Shown here piece by piece: positions 1 to 11,327 of a DNA stretch of 56,437 bases. The notes beneath the pieces were generated by a model, which did not search any database, was not told the origin of the DNA, and was given only the letters and a program-made list of their open reading frames with translations. Position numbers and translations under genes: made by a program. How positions within the stretch are numbered: position 1 is the stretch's first letter; each line of letters begins with the position of its first letter. Source of the stretch: Streptomyces sp. SID9727 (GTDB lineage Bacteria > Actinomycetota > Actinomycetes > Streptomycetales > Streptomycetaceae); contig NZ_JAAGNI010000015.1 in the NCBI RefSeq assembly GCF_010550605.1, forward strand, positions 1 through 56,437, written 5' to 3'.

Positions 1-462
1 GGCGACCTCGACCGCCGGAACCGGTGCGGGCACCGGCCCGGCCAGGTCGCGGCGCAGCGGTGTCCACGGCTCGTCGATGCCCCAGCCCCGCTCCCCCAGC
101 ACCTCCCGGACCAGCGCGTCCCGCGGCGCCTCGACGGCCGCCCGGCCCGTCGGAAGCACCCCGTGCGCGGGGTCGGACAGGTCGTCGGCCAGCCGTCGCG
201 CGAGCGCCTCGTCCCCACGGGCGTCCGGCGCGGTCGTCAGCCGGACCAGGCCGGGTCCGTCGAGCAGCCCTACGGCGAGGATCCGCCCGGCCCGGCTCCA
301 GGTCCTGACCGCTGCGGCGACGGCCCTGGAGCCGTGGCGCCCGTACCAGCCGAGGTCGCCGGGGTGCAGCTGCATCGGGGCGCCCTCGGCCTGCCAGCTC
401 CGCAGCGCTTCCGCCGCCGCTGCCAGTCCGTCGGTGTCCGGTGTACCGAGTGCGATCGTCAT
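1..462 (-). CDS. GNAT-like acetyltransferase, C-terminus cut by window edge
   Basis: An open frame of 154 codons runs from an ATG at 460-462 off the left edge, so the C-terminus is missing. The protein begins MTIALGTPDTDGLAAAAEAL. It contains a segment around WYGRHGSRAVAAAVRTWSRA and a strand-like LAVGLLDGPGLVRLTTAP that resemble Streptomyces proteins annotated as GNAT-family N-acetyltransferases. The acetyl-CoA binding motif would lie beyond the edge and cannot be checked. Codon use is typical of the surrounding genes. The family call is from recollection of similar proteins, so it is moderate; the coding call is firm. The substrate is unknown. Confidence 0.6.
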   Translation of the reverse strand, partial: MTIALGTPDTDGLAAAAEALRSWQAEGAPMQLHPGDLGWYGRHGSRAVAAAVRTWSRAGRILAVGLLDGPGLVRLTTAPDARGDEALARRLADDLSDPAHGVLPTGRAAVEAPRDALVREVLGERGWGIDEPWTPLRRDLAGPVPAPVPAVEVA

Positions 463-533
463 GTTCCGATCCCACACCACCGCGCGGGCGCAACGCAGCC
501 GGAATAACGGGGCCCCGGGCTAGGCCGCCCACG

Positions 534-638
534 TCAGTCCCGGAGCGCGCCCGTCCGCGCGGCGGGGAGTTCGCCGCAGTCGTACGTGCAGAGCCAGACC
601 ATGGCCTTCTCGTAGAAGAGGCGGATGCCGACCGGCAT
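534..638 (-). CDS. possible 34-residue ORF or gene remnant
   Basis: A short frame starting MPVGIRLFYEKAMVWLCTYD and ending at a TGA lies between the GNAT-like gene and a decayed oxidoreductase. The composition (Phe, Tyr, Trp, Cys) looks protein-like rather than a GC-rich shadow. No Shine-Dalgarno sequence is visible upstream. It may be the surviving C-terminal tail of a lost gene, in keeping with the decayed neighbour at 669-910, or a genuine small protein. No function can be assigned. Confidence 0.2.
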   Translation of the reverse strand: MPVGIRLFYEKAMVWLCTYDCGELPAARTGALRD

Positions 639-668
639 CGTCGGAACCCGTGCCCAGCGCCCGAGCGG

Positions 669-910
669 ACCCGCCGTGCGTCGATGGCGCTGGGGGACGC
701 CCTCGTGCTCGCGCGCTCGCTCGGCACGGAGCCCTCCGTACCGGCTGTCCTCGCCGCGTACGACGCGGCGCGCTCGGACCGCCTCGCCCGGATGGCGAGG
801 GCCGCGGCGGGCGGCCGGAGTTCTCGGACGACGGGATCATCGACACGCTGACCGGGTTGCTGCTGCACGGACTGGCCGGACCCGTGTCCGCGACGCCGGG
901 TCCGGCCTGA
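669..910 (+). pseudogene. C-terminal remnant of an FAD-dependent monooxygenase, frameshifted
   Basis: The translation from 675 reads RASMALGDALVLARSLG, followed by a VPAVLAAYDAARSDRLARM segment. This is the C-terminal FAD-domain helix region of aromatic-ring hydroxylase-type flavoprotein monooxygenases, where G(A/M)xxALxDAxxLAxxL is usual. About 50 codons later the frame shifts near 815-825: the tail EFSDDGIIDTLTGLL continues in the next frame to a stop at 908-910. The N-terminal Rossmann FAD-binding half is absent upstream. It is therefore truncated and frameshifted. The family call rests on motif recognition. Confidence 0.5.
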
Positions 911-940
911 GGGTCGCGCCCGGGGGCGTGACCAGGTCCG

Positions 941-2485
941 TTACGAGGTCTGGGACAACGGCTTGGCGATGTCCTCCAGGGAGCGCTGCTCCGCGTCGAC
1001 CGCGAGGAAGGCGGCGACCAGGCCGGCCGCGCACATGAGGGCCGCGCCGATGGAGAACGCGAGGGCGGTGTCGCCGGGGACGCCCGACTCGGTGAGGTCG
1101 GCGAAGATCAAGGGGCCGCTGATCCCGCCGGCCGCGGTACCGATCGCGTAGAAGAAGGCGATGGCCATCGCCCTGGTCTCCATGGGGAAGACCTCGGAGA
1201 CCGTGAGGTACGCGCTGCTCGCGCCGGCCGAGGCGAAGAACAGCACCACGCACCAGCACGCGGTGAGGGTGTTGGCGGTCAGCGAGCCGCGGTCGAACAG
1301 CCAGGCCGTGATGAAGAGCAGGATGCCCGGCAGGATGTACGTGCCGGCGATCATGATGCGCCGTCCGATGGTGTCGAACAGCTTGCCCAGCACGAGCGGG
1401 CCGATGAAGTTGCCCGCGGCGATCACCGCGAAGTAGTAGCCGGTGTGCCCGCTCTCCACGTCGTAGAACGTCGTGAGGATCGCACCGAAGCCGAAGGTGA
1501 TCGCGTTGTAGAGGAACGCCTGCCCGATGAAGAGGGAGAGGCCGAGCACCGCGCGCTTGGGGTAGCTGTGGAAGACGGTCTTGGCGATGAGCCCGAAGCC
1601 GATGCTCTTGCGCTGGTGGATCGTGATCTCTCCGGCCGGCGGCGGCAGCTTCTCGTGCTTCTCCTCCTCGACCTCCCGCTCGACGGAATCGACCAGTTCG
1701 TCGGCCTGCTCGCCGTGTCCGTGGATGAACTGCCACCGCGGACTCTCCGGGACGTGCCGGCGTACGAGGAGGATCACCAGGCCCAGGACGACGCCGAGCG
1801 CGAAGGTGAGGCGCCAGCCGAGGTCCTTGGGGAAGATGTCCGTGTCCAGCATGACGATCGACAGGAGTGCGCCGCCGACCGCGCCCAGCCAGTAGCTGCC
1901 GTTGATGATGAGGTCGACCCGGCCCCGGTACTTCGAGGGGATGAGCTCGTCGATGGCCGAGTTGATCGCCGCGTACTCGCCGCCGATGCCGAAGCCGGTG
2001 AGGAAGCGGAAGAGGAAGAACCACCAGGCGCTGAAGGACAGGGCGGTCAGGGCGGTCGCGGCGAGGTAGACCACGAGCGTCACCATGAACAGCTTCTTGC
2101 GGCCGTAGCGGTCGGTGAGCCAGCCGAAGAACAGCGCGCCCGTGCAGGCACCGGCCACGTAGAGGGCCGCGGCGAGCCCGGTGACCTGGGCGGACGTGAT
2201 GTCCAGGCCGGAACCGTCCTCCGAGAGACGGCTCGCGATGTTGCCGACCGTCGTGACTTCGAGGCCGTCCAGGATCCACACCGTGCCGAGGCCGATGACG
2301 ATCATCCAGTGCCAGCGCGACCACGGCAGCCGGTCGAGTCTGGCGGGCACGGCGGTGGTGACGGTGCCCACGCCGGAGTCGCCGGGCGCCGCCGCCTCGT
2401 CGCGCTGATCGCGCTTCCGGCCCCCTCCCCCACGTGAGCGATGTTCCCTGTCTCCGGGGCCCTCCGATGCGGCGGGGGTCGTCAC
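941..2485 (-). CDS. MFS transporter, sugar/metabolite porter type
   Basis: This 514-residue integral membrane protein has a cytoplasmic N-terminal tail of about 55 residues followed by about 12 hydrophobic segments. The loop-2 signature of the major facilitator superfamily, GWLTDRYGRKK, is present. After TM6 there is PESPRW, a hallmark of the sugar porter and related metabolite:H+ symporter families. A second GKLFDTIGRR loop sits in the C-terminal half. The start is GTG at 2483-2485, chosen because GAGGAGGT lies about 8 nt upstream. It is divergent from the F420 oxidoreductase at 2691, with about 205 bp between them. The substrate cannot be read from sequence; uptake of a sugar, organic acid or aromatic acid is equally possible. 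Confidence 0.85.
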   Translation of the reverse strand: MTTPAASEGPGDREHRSRGGGGRKRDQRDEAAAPGDSGVGTVTTAVPARLDRLPWSRWHWMIVIGLGTVWILDGLEVTTVGNIASRLSEDGSGLDITSAQVTGLAAALYVAGACTGALFFGWLTDRYGRKKLFMVTLVVYLAATALTALSFSAWWFFLFRFLTGFGIGGEYAAINSAIDELIPSKYRGRVDLIINGSYWLGAVGGALLSIVMLDTDIFPKDLGWRLTFALGVVLGLVILLVRRHVPESPRWQFIHGHGEQADELVDSVEREVEEEKHEKLPPPAGEITIHQRKSIGFGLIAKTVFHSYPKRAVLGLSLFIGQAFLYNAITFGFGAILTTFYDVESGHTGYYFAVIAAGNFIGPLVLGKLFDTIGRRIMIAGTYILPGILLFITAWLFDRGSLTANTLTACWCVVLFFASAGASSAYLTVSEVFPMETRAMAIAFFYAIGTAAGGISGPLIFADLTESGVPGDTALAFSIGAALMCAAGLVAAFLAVDAEQRSLEDIAKPLSQTS

Positions 2486-2690
2486 GGCAGCTACCTCCTC
2501 GTCCGGGCGGGTGCGTCCTGCGGAGTCGCAGAGCATCCAATATCCGCCAGTTGCCCCGGCGCCGCCGCCGCACACGCGGTGACTCCGCCACATGGGCCCC
2601 GTCTCCGGCCCGCTGACGGCGTGTCGGGGGCGGCCCACCCGTTCGGAGCAGCCCCGGGAATAGTGCGGGCCGGACGCTGTTGGCCCCGGC

Positions 2691-3581
2691 ATGACTCCTG
2701 AGAAGCATGAGACGTTCGGCCGGATCGGCATCTGGAGCGGCGCCCTGCACACGTCGCGGGTGGACGCCGACGGGAAGAAGGCGATCGCGGAGGCGGTGGC
2801 CGAGATCGAGGCGCTGGGATACGGGACGTTGTGGCTCGGCGGCAGCCCTACACCGGAGGACGCCGCCGCGATCGTCGACGCCACCCGGACCGTCACCGTC
2901 GCGACGGGCATCCTGAGCATCTGGGACCACACCGCCGAGGAGGTGGCCACCCGCGTCGCCGCGATCGGCTCCGGCGCCCGGGACCGCTTCGTGCTCGGCC
3001 TGGGGGTCAGCCACGACGCGCTGGCCCCCCAGTACGCGAAGCCGTACAGCGCGATGGTGGCCTACCTCGACGCGCTGGACGCCGCCGACCCCTCCGTGGG
3101 TCCCCGGCACCGGGTGCTGGCGGCGCTCGGCCCGAAGATGCTGAAGCTGGCGTCCGACCGGGCGCTGGGCGCACACCCGTACCTCGTCTCCGCCGCGCAC
3201 ACGGCGGAGGCACGGCAGGCGCTCGGGCCCGACGCGCTCCTTGCACCCGAGCTCTCCGTCGTGCTCGACACCGATCTCGACCGGGCCCGCGACACGGCGC
3301 GCGGAATGCTGGCGATGTACCTCCGGCTGCCGAACTACACCTCGAACCTGCTGCGCCTCGGCTTCACGGAGGGCGACTTCGACGGCGGCGGCAGCGCGCG
3401 CTTGCTGGACGCCCTCTTCGCACTGGGCGACACCGAGCGGGTGAAGGCGCGGACACGGGAGTACACGGACGCCGGCGCGGACCACGTGGCGCTCCAGGTG
3501 GTCACCGCGGACGAGGGCAGGACGGGGCTGCCGCTGGCCGAGTACCGCGAGCTGGCCGAGGCGTTCGGCGACGATCTGTAG
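2691..3581 (+). CDS. LLM-class F420-dependent oxidoreductase
   Basis: The 296-residue protein has the luciferase-like monooxygenase TIM-barrel pattern: an N-terminal GRIGIWSGAL strand, GYGTLWLGGSP, then VATGILSIWDHTAEEVA and RFVLGLGVSH, typical of the actinobacterial F420-dependent subgroup. Such enzymes use reduced cofactor F420 for hydride transfer to diverse substrates. There is no signal peptide, so it acts in the cytoplasm. The ATG at 2691 gives full family length, and no longer in-frame start is needed. It is divergent from the MFS gene and precedes the TetR gene at 3662 by 80 bp. Substrate unknown. Confidence 0.85.
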   Translation: MTPEKHETFGRIGIWSGALHTSRVDADGKKAIAEAVAEIEALGYGTLWLGGSPTPEDAAAIVDATRTVTVATGILSIWDHTAEEVATRVAAIGSGARDRFVLGLGVSHDALAPQYAKPYSAMVAYLDALDAADPSVGPRHRVLAALGPKMLKLASDRALGAHPYLVSAAHTAEARQALGPDALLAPELSVVLDTDLDRARDTARGMLAMYLRLPNYTSNLLRLGFTEGDFDGGGSARLLDALFALGDTERVKARTREYTDAGADHVALQVVTADEGRTGLPLAEYRELAEAFGDDL

Positions 3582-3625
3582 CACCTTTCCGGAACCCCGG
3601 TCCGCGGCTGTGCGGGCCGGGGCTC

Positions 3626-3654
3626 TTGCATGGGCGGAGCCGCCCTCGTACATT
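3626..3654 (+). promoter_or_regulatory. promoter of the TetR gene
   Basis: TTGCAT at 3626-3631 and TACATT at 3649-3654 are separated by exactly 17 bp, a good sigma-70-type (HrdB) promoter. The -10 ends 7 nt before the ATG at 3662 and no Shine-Dalgarno precedes that ATG, so transcription probably begins at or next to the start codon, giving a leaderless mRNA. The palindromic operator at 3656-3682 covers the expected start point. Confidence 0.6.
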
Positions 3655-3655
3655 G

Positions 3656-3682
3656 GTGAACATGTTCGGTGAACACGTTCAC
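3656..3682 (+). promoter_or_regulatory. double palindromic operator over the tetR start codon
   Basis: Two copies of the half-site arrangement GTGAAC-NN-GTTC lie 13 bp apart: GTGAACATGTTCGG at 3656-3669 and the perfect palindrome GTGAACACGTTCAC at 3669-3682. Tandem, slightly offset palindromes are typical of TetR-family operators bound by two dimers. The site overlaps the start codon and the predicted transcription start, so bound protein would block initiation. Autoregulation by the gene it overlaps is the natural inference. Confidence 0.6.
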
Positions 3683-4258
3683 TCAACCCGTGCGGAGCAG
3701 AAGCGGCGGACCTCCGCCCGCGTCGTCCGGGCCGCCGCCCGGCTCTTCCGCGAGCGGGGCTTCCAGAGCACGACGGTGCGTCAGATCGCGGCGGAGGCCG
3801 AGGTCTCGGTGGGTGCGGTCATGGCGGTCGGGGACAAGGAGTCCCTGTTGGGCCTGGTGTACGACCAGGCGATCGCGGACCGCATCCCGACGCCGCCCGA
3901 GCCGGTGGAGGACGGAGCCGCGCCGCCCGCCGTCGACTACCTGGCGCACTACTTCGACCCCTTCCTGGCCCTGTTCGCCGAGAACGACGACCTCGCCCGC
4001 GCCTACTTCCGGACCCTGGCCCGGGGCAGGCCGGAGAACGCCGCGCTCGGCGCTCTCCGGACGCTCTCCGAGGCCAATCTGACGGCCGCGATGGTGAACG
4101 GCGGGATGGGCGAGGCGCGCGCCCGGCTCGGCGCCCAGGTGATGTTCGCCGGCTATCTGGGGGAACTGATGCTGCTCGCCGCCGGAACGACCGAGCCCCG
4201 GCAGACGGCCGCGAGGCTCGGGGCCATCGCCGCCTTCGTCACCGAGGAAGGGAACTGA
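3662..4258 (+). CDS. TetR/AcrR-family transcriptional regulator
   Basis: The 198-residue protein has an N-terminal helix-turn-helix at about residues 15-60: RVVRAAARLFRERGFQSTTV followed by RQIAAEAEVSVGAVMAVGDK, the canonical TetR DNA-binding domain. An all-helical ligand/dimer domain follows. The ATG at 3662 gives the usual family length. The gene appears leaderless and overlaps its own likely operator. It is followed after 3 bp by a DoxX-like membrane protein, so the two probably form an operon. The upstream F420 oxidoreductase, same strand, may be another target. The ligand is unknown. Confidence 0.85.
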   Translation: MFGEHVHSTRAEQKRRTSARVVRAAARLFRERGFQSTTVRQIAAEAEVSVGAVMAVGDKESLLGLVYDQAIADRIPTPPEPVEDGAAPPAVDYLAHYFDPFLALFAENDDLARAYFRTLARGRPENAALGALRTLSEANLTAAMVNGGMGEARARLGAQVMFAGYLGELMLLAAGTTEPRQTAARLGAIAAFVTEEGN

Positions 4259-4261
4259 CCC

Positions 4262-8066
<3,805 letters not shown>

Positions 8067-8103
8067 CCTCCCGGTCCGCACGACCCGCTCCGAAGGGAGC
8101 GCC

Positions 8104-8129
8104 GTGGCCCGCCCCTCGGGGCGGGCCAC
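8104..8129 (+). terminator. terminator after the cellulase
   Basis: A 12-bp perfect stem (8104-8115 with 8118-8129), GTGGCCCGCCCC and its complement, sits 37 bp downstream of the cellulase stop codon. Confidence 0.75.
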
Positions 8130-8238
8130 ACCGCATTCGGGACACCGTTTTCGAACGGGGACACGACCACCGAATAACCGTCGAAACCCCTCGGCTAGCA
8201 TGATCCCACCCCGGCGACCACCCTCATCGCCCGCACAC

Positions 8239-8254
8239 CATGCCATGTGGCATG
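8239..8254. promoter_or_regulatory. palindrome upstream of the PAP2 gene
   Basis: CATGCCATGTGGCATG has two perfect 7-bp arms around a 2-bp centre, in an otherwise uncharacterised 230-bp gap and 44 bp before the likely TTG start at 8299. It is a plausible operator for an unknown regulator; nothing else supports a specific one. Confidence 0.35.
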
Positions 8255-8298
8255 AAAAGCGACCTATTTGACCAAAACCCAGGACATCGGCCAGAGAA

Positions 8299-9660
8299 TT
8301 GATATCGATAGCATCGCGGGTGTTTTCGCGAATAAGCCGCCGAATACCCTTCGCCGCGTGGCGTCAGCCGCGAGCGATCCTATGGACTGCGGCGGCGGTG
8401 GTGACACTCGCGTTCCTCGTGGCTCTGGAGATCGCCGCGCGCCACTACGGCCTGCCGGGGCCGGTCACCACCCAGGTGCAAGAAGTGGTGGTCCCCCCCA
8501 CATCGGGCTTCCTGCTGTACGCCAGCATGGGTCTGATGATGGTGGTCCTCACCTGGCGGCAGCGGTTCATCGCGGTCGGGGTGGCGGCGGGCATCGACAT
8601 CGTCATCGCCTTGATCAGGTGGGTGGCCGACGCCCCGGTCAAGGAGGGGCACCCCTTCGGAAACGGTGCGCTGTGGGTGCTCGTGGGGGTCACGGTCATC
8701 GCCCTCACCCGCCGCACGGGCCGGGAGCGCATGCTGCTCCTCAAGGGTGTCGGTCTGGGTCTGCTGCTGGTGGCCGGGCGGAAGACCGGTGACACCTGGC
8801 TGGTCATCACGTCCAAGACCCGTCCCGAGGTGCTCGACCAGTACATGGCCAACGCCGACCACGCGCTCGGCAACCCGTCCTGGGCGGTGGGGCGGCTCAT
8901 CGAGGCGACGGGCTCGGCCGGCGCGCACTTCCTCGACGCCGTCTACACACAGCTCGCGGTCGCCGCGGTGTGCGTCGCGATGTACCAGCTGCGCAACGTG
9001 GCGACGGACCGCCGCTTCCCCGGCCACCACCTGGTGCGCACCTTCCTGGTGATCGGCCTGCTCGGCCCGGCCATCTACATGATCTTCCCGGTGGTCGGCC
9101 CGATCTTCGCGTTCGGCTCCGACGGCGGCCACTGGGCCGTGGGCGACATGTGGCCCGACACCCCCGTGCCGATCGGTACCCCGCACCACATGCCGTTCGA
9201 CGAGATCACCCCGCGCAACTGCATGCCCAGCCTGCACACCGCGTGGGCCACCGCGATCTTCATCCACTCGCGCAAGGGCCCGAGGTTCCTCCGGTACGCG
9301 GGCGCCTTCTGGCTCGTCGCCACGCTCGCCGCGACGCTGGGCTTCGGCTACCACTACGGTGCCGACCTCGTCGCCGGTGTGGTGTTCACGCTGACGATCG
9401 AGACCGGCATGCGCGCACTGGAACGCGGCTGGGACCGGCCGGCCGTCGGCCTGGTCGCCTACGGCACCGCGGTCTTCGCCGCGCTCCTGGTGTCGTACCG
9501 CTATCTGTCGCTGGAGATGGCGCACCACCCGTGGCTGTTCGGCCCGCTTCTCATCCTGGCCATGGGCTCGGTGATCTACGGGTACGTACGGATCGTCCGG
9601 CGCTGGGAGCCGGAGGCGGCGGCCGTTCCGAAGCTGGAGCCGCAGCCCGAGATGGCCTGA
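8299..9660 (+). CDS. PAP2-superfamily membrane phosphatase/phosphotransferase
   Basis: This 453-residue polytopic membrane protein has about 10-12 hydrophobic segments. The PAP2 signature appears late: a Lys/Arg-containing KTGDTW segment, CMPSLHTAWA with the catalytic His, and GYHYGADLVAG with the second His/Asp. This domain order and length resemble inositol-phosphoceramide-synthase-like PAP2 proteins of actinomycetes, which move or remove lipid phosphate groups. The start is uncertain: TTG at 8299 is preceded only by AGAGAA, and GTG at 8320 is an alternative. A strong terminator follows at 9701-9736. The substrate is unknown. Confidence 0.75.
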   Translation: MISIASRVFSRISRRIPFAAWRQPRAILWTAAAVVTLAFLVALEIAARHYGLPGPVTTQVQEVVVPPTSGFLLYASMGLMMVVLTWRQRFIAVGVAAGIDIVIALIRWVADAPVKEGHPFGNGALWVLVGVTVIALTRRTGRERMLLLKGVGLGLLLVAGRKTGDTWLVITSKTRPEVLDQYMANADHALGNPSWAVGRLIEATGSAGAHFLDAVYTQLAVAAVCVAMYQLRNVATDRRFPGHHLVRTFLVIGLLGPAIYMIFPVVGPIFAFGSDGGHWAVGDMWPDTPVPIGTPHHMPFDEITPRNCMPSLHTAWATAIFIHSRKGPRFLRYAGAFWLVATLAATLGFGYHYGADLVAGVVFTLTIETGMRALERGWDRPAVGLVAYGTAVFAALLVSYRYLSLEMAHHPWLFGPLLILAMGSVIYGYVRIVRRWEPEAAAVPKLEPQPEMA

Positions 9661-9700
9661 GCCGCCACCCGCGTTCCTGGGTGACCTGTGTCCCCGCATC

Positions 9701-9736
9701 CATCACCCCGCCGGTTCGCGAACCGGCGGGGTGATG
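9701..9736 (+). terminator. terminator after the PAP2 gene
   Basis: A perfect 36-bp palindrome (18-bp arms) lies 40 bp downstream of the PAP2 stop and just upstream of the flavin reductase-like gene at 9776. Confidence 0.75.
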
Positions 9737-9775
9737 CCGTCAGAGAGCCTGAAGCCCGGGAAGGAGCGACTCGCC

Positions 9776-10264
9776 GTGAACGCGTTCGACCGGTTCACCG
9801 AAGCGCTGGACTATCCGATGTACGTCGTGACCGCCGAGGCGGACGGGGAGCGGGCCGGCTGCCTGGTCGGCTTCGGTTCCCAGTGCTCGATGCGGCCACC
9901 CCGGTTCATGGTGTGGCTTTCCGAGCTGAACCGGACCCACCGGGTCGCCGCCCGCGCCGACCGGCTCGCCGTCCATCTGCTCCACCGCGACCAGGTCGCC
10001 CTGGCCCGGCTCTTCGGCGGCGAGACGGGAGACCGTACGGACAAGTTCGCGCGGGTGGCCTGGCACCCCGGGCCGGGCGGGGTACCCGTGCTGGACGAGG
10101 CGCCCGCGTGGTTCGTCGGCCGCGTCGTACGGCGCGTCGACGGCGGGGACCACGTCGGGCACCTGCTCGCCCCGGAAGAGGTGCACCACCCGGCGGACGG
10201 GGGTGTCCCGTTCCTGTCGGTCACCGGTGCCCTGGGCATTCCGCCGGGGCACCCCGTGGACTGA
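9776..10264 (+). CDS. flavin reductase-like FMN-binding protein
   Basis: The 162-residue protein matches the DIM6/NTAB flavin reductase fold: the YPMYVVTAEADGERAGCLVG opening strand, a GSQCSMRPPRFMVWLSELN segment that usually contacts FMN, and a C-terminal strand ending in FLSV. Members reduce flavin with NAD(P)H for partner monooxygenases or act directly on small molecules. The GTG at 9776 was chosen because GGAAGGAG precedes it; the ATG at 9734 has no ribosome binding site and lies in the terminator. It converges with the SRPBCC gene 11 bp away. No monooxygenase is adjacent. Confidence 0.8.
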   Translation: MNAFDRFTEALDYPMYVVTAEADGERAGCLVGFGSQCSMRPPRFMVWLSELNRTHRVAARADRLAVHLLHRDQVALARLFGGETGDRTDKFARVAWHPGPGGVPVLDEAPAWFVGRVVRRVDGGDHVGHLLAPEEVHHPADGGVPFLSVTGALGIPPGHPVD

Positions 10265-10275
10265 ACGCGGGGCTG

Positions 10276-10707
10276 TCAGAAGTCGCCACGCGCCGTCCGC
10301 TCGGCCAGCTTCTGGAACTCGCCGAGGTCGTAGTTGGCCAGCACCGAGTCCAGGTTGGTGAGGGCACCCAGGTACTCCACGAAGCCCTGCGGCTCGTACT
10401 CGATCTGGAGGGCCACCCGGCTCGACTCGTCGTCCAGCCGGTGGAAGGTGACGACCCCCGCGTGATGGACACCCTCGATGGTCTTCCAGGCGATCCGGTT
10501 CTCCGGAATCACCTCGGTGAGTTCGGCGACGAACTCCTTGTCGGCACCGGGGAGGGAGAGCTGCCAGGCGAACCGGCGCGCGTCCAGGGGGTCGACGCGA
10601 CGGACGTGGCTCAGGAAGGCGGGCCAGCGGGCGACATCGCTCCACAGGGCCCAGCTCACGGCGACCGGAGCCTTGATGTCGACGGTTTCGACGATCGAGG
10701 AAGACAT
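10276..10707 (-). CDS. SRPBCC-family (START-like) protein
   Basis: A 143-residue protein with the polyketide cyclase/dehydrase and lipid transport superfamily pattern: IVETVDIKAPVAVSWALWSD at the N-terminus, then the central DPLDARRFAWQL and LTEVIPENRIAWKT strands, and a long C-terminal helix. These form a hydrophobic pocket for lipids or aromatic ligands. The ATG follows AGTAGGAG. It is probably co-transcribed with the VOC gene upstream (10756-11136), 48 bp away. Function within the superfamily is not predictable. Confidence 0.75.
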   Translation of the reverse strand: MSSSIVETVDIKAPVAVSWALWSDVARWPAFLSHVRRVDPLDARRFAWQLSLPGADKEFVAELTEVIPENRIAWKTIEGVHHAGVVTFHRLDDESSRVALQIEYEPQGFVEYLGALTNLDSVLANYDLGEFQKLAERTARGDF

Positions 10708-10755
10708 GTGAACTCCTACTCGTAGACAGATGTGGGTAACACCGCCCCGCACGCC

Positions 10756-11136
10756 CTAAGGGCGCGCGGCCAGCGTGAAGGGATGTCCGGCGGGGTCGGA
10801 GTAGAGGCGGGCGTCGCGTGCGCCGCCGTTGTTCTTCGTGTCCAGGGGACGTGCGCCGAGGCCGACGGCTTCCCGTTCCGCCTCGTCCATGTCCTCCCGG
10901 GCGACCAGGATGCGCAGGTGGGCCTGTTGCGAGTCGTCGGGGCGCGGCCAGCTCGGCGGTGCGTAGCCGTGGTCCATGCGCACGGCGAGGTGGACACCGG
11001 CCGCACCCACCACTTCGATCACCTCGAGCTCGTAACCGGGACGGACCTCGGCGCCCAGCAAGGCGGCGTAGAAGTCCGCCAGTTCCTGCGGTTCGGCGCA
11101 GTCCAGCACCAGCAGACCCGTTTTCGGCACCGCCAT
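10756..11136 (-). CDS. VOC-family (glyoxalase/bleomycin resistance-like) protein
   Basis: The 126-residue protein has one vicinal-oxygen-chelate module pair: TGLLVLDCAEPQELADFYAA at the start and the diagnostic YSDPAGHPFTL near the end. Members bind metals and act in small-molecule detoxification or drug binding. ACAGGAGG lies 6 nt before the ATG, fixing the start. It heads a probable two-gene operon with the SRPBCC gene and is divergent from the PAP2-DagK gene. The substrate is unknown. Confidence 0.8.
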   Translation of the reverse strand: MAVPKTGLLVLDCAEPQELADFYAALLGAEVRPGYELEVIEVVGAAGVHLAVRMDHGYAPPSWPRPDDSQQAHLRILVAREDMDEAEREAVGLGARPLDTKNNGGARDARLYSDPAGHPFTLAARP

Positions 11137-11327
11137 GACCGTCCTCCTGTTCGCGGCTCCTCGTTCCTCCGGACGCAGCTCCGCGTACCCGCGCCGTCGC
11201 CGGTCACACCCGGTCACCGGCGGTTCCGTGGCGGACCCGGACTCCATGCCTGCCGGGCGGATTACGGGGCAGACGGCGGTGCACCGGAAGGGCCTCCACC
11301 TTCCCCACCGCCGAACAGGGGGAACCC

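Noticed and set aside
837..3686. Very long minus-strand open frame of 949 codons over the MFS and oxidoreductase genes
   Set aside because: Arg/Gly/His-rich composition and overlap with two clearly better genes on both strands; a GC-rich shadow.
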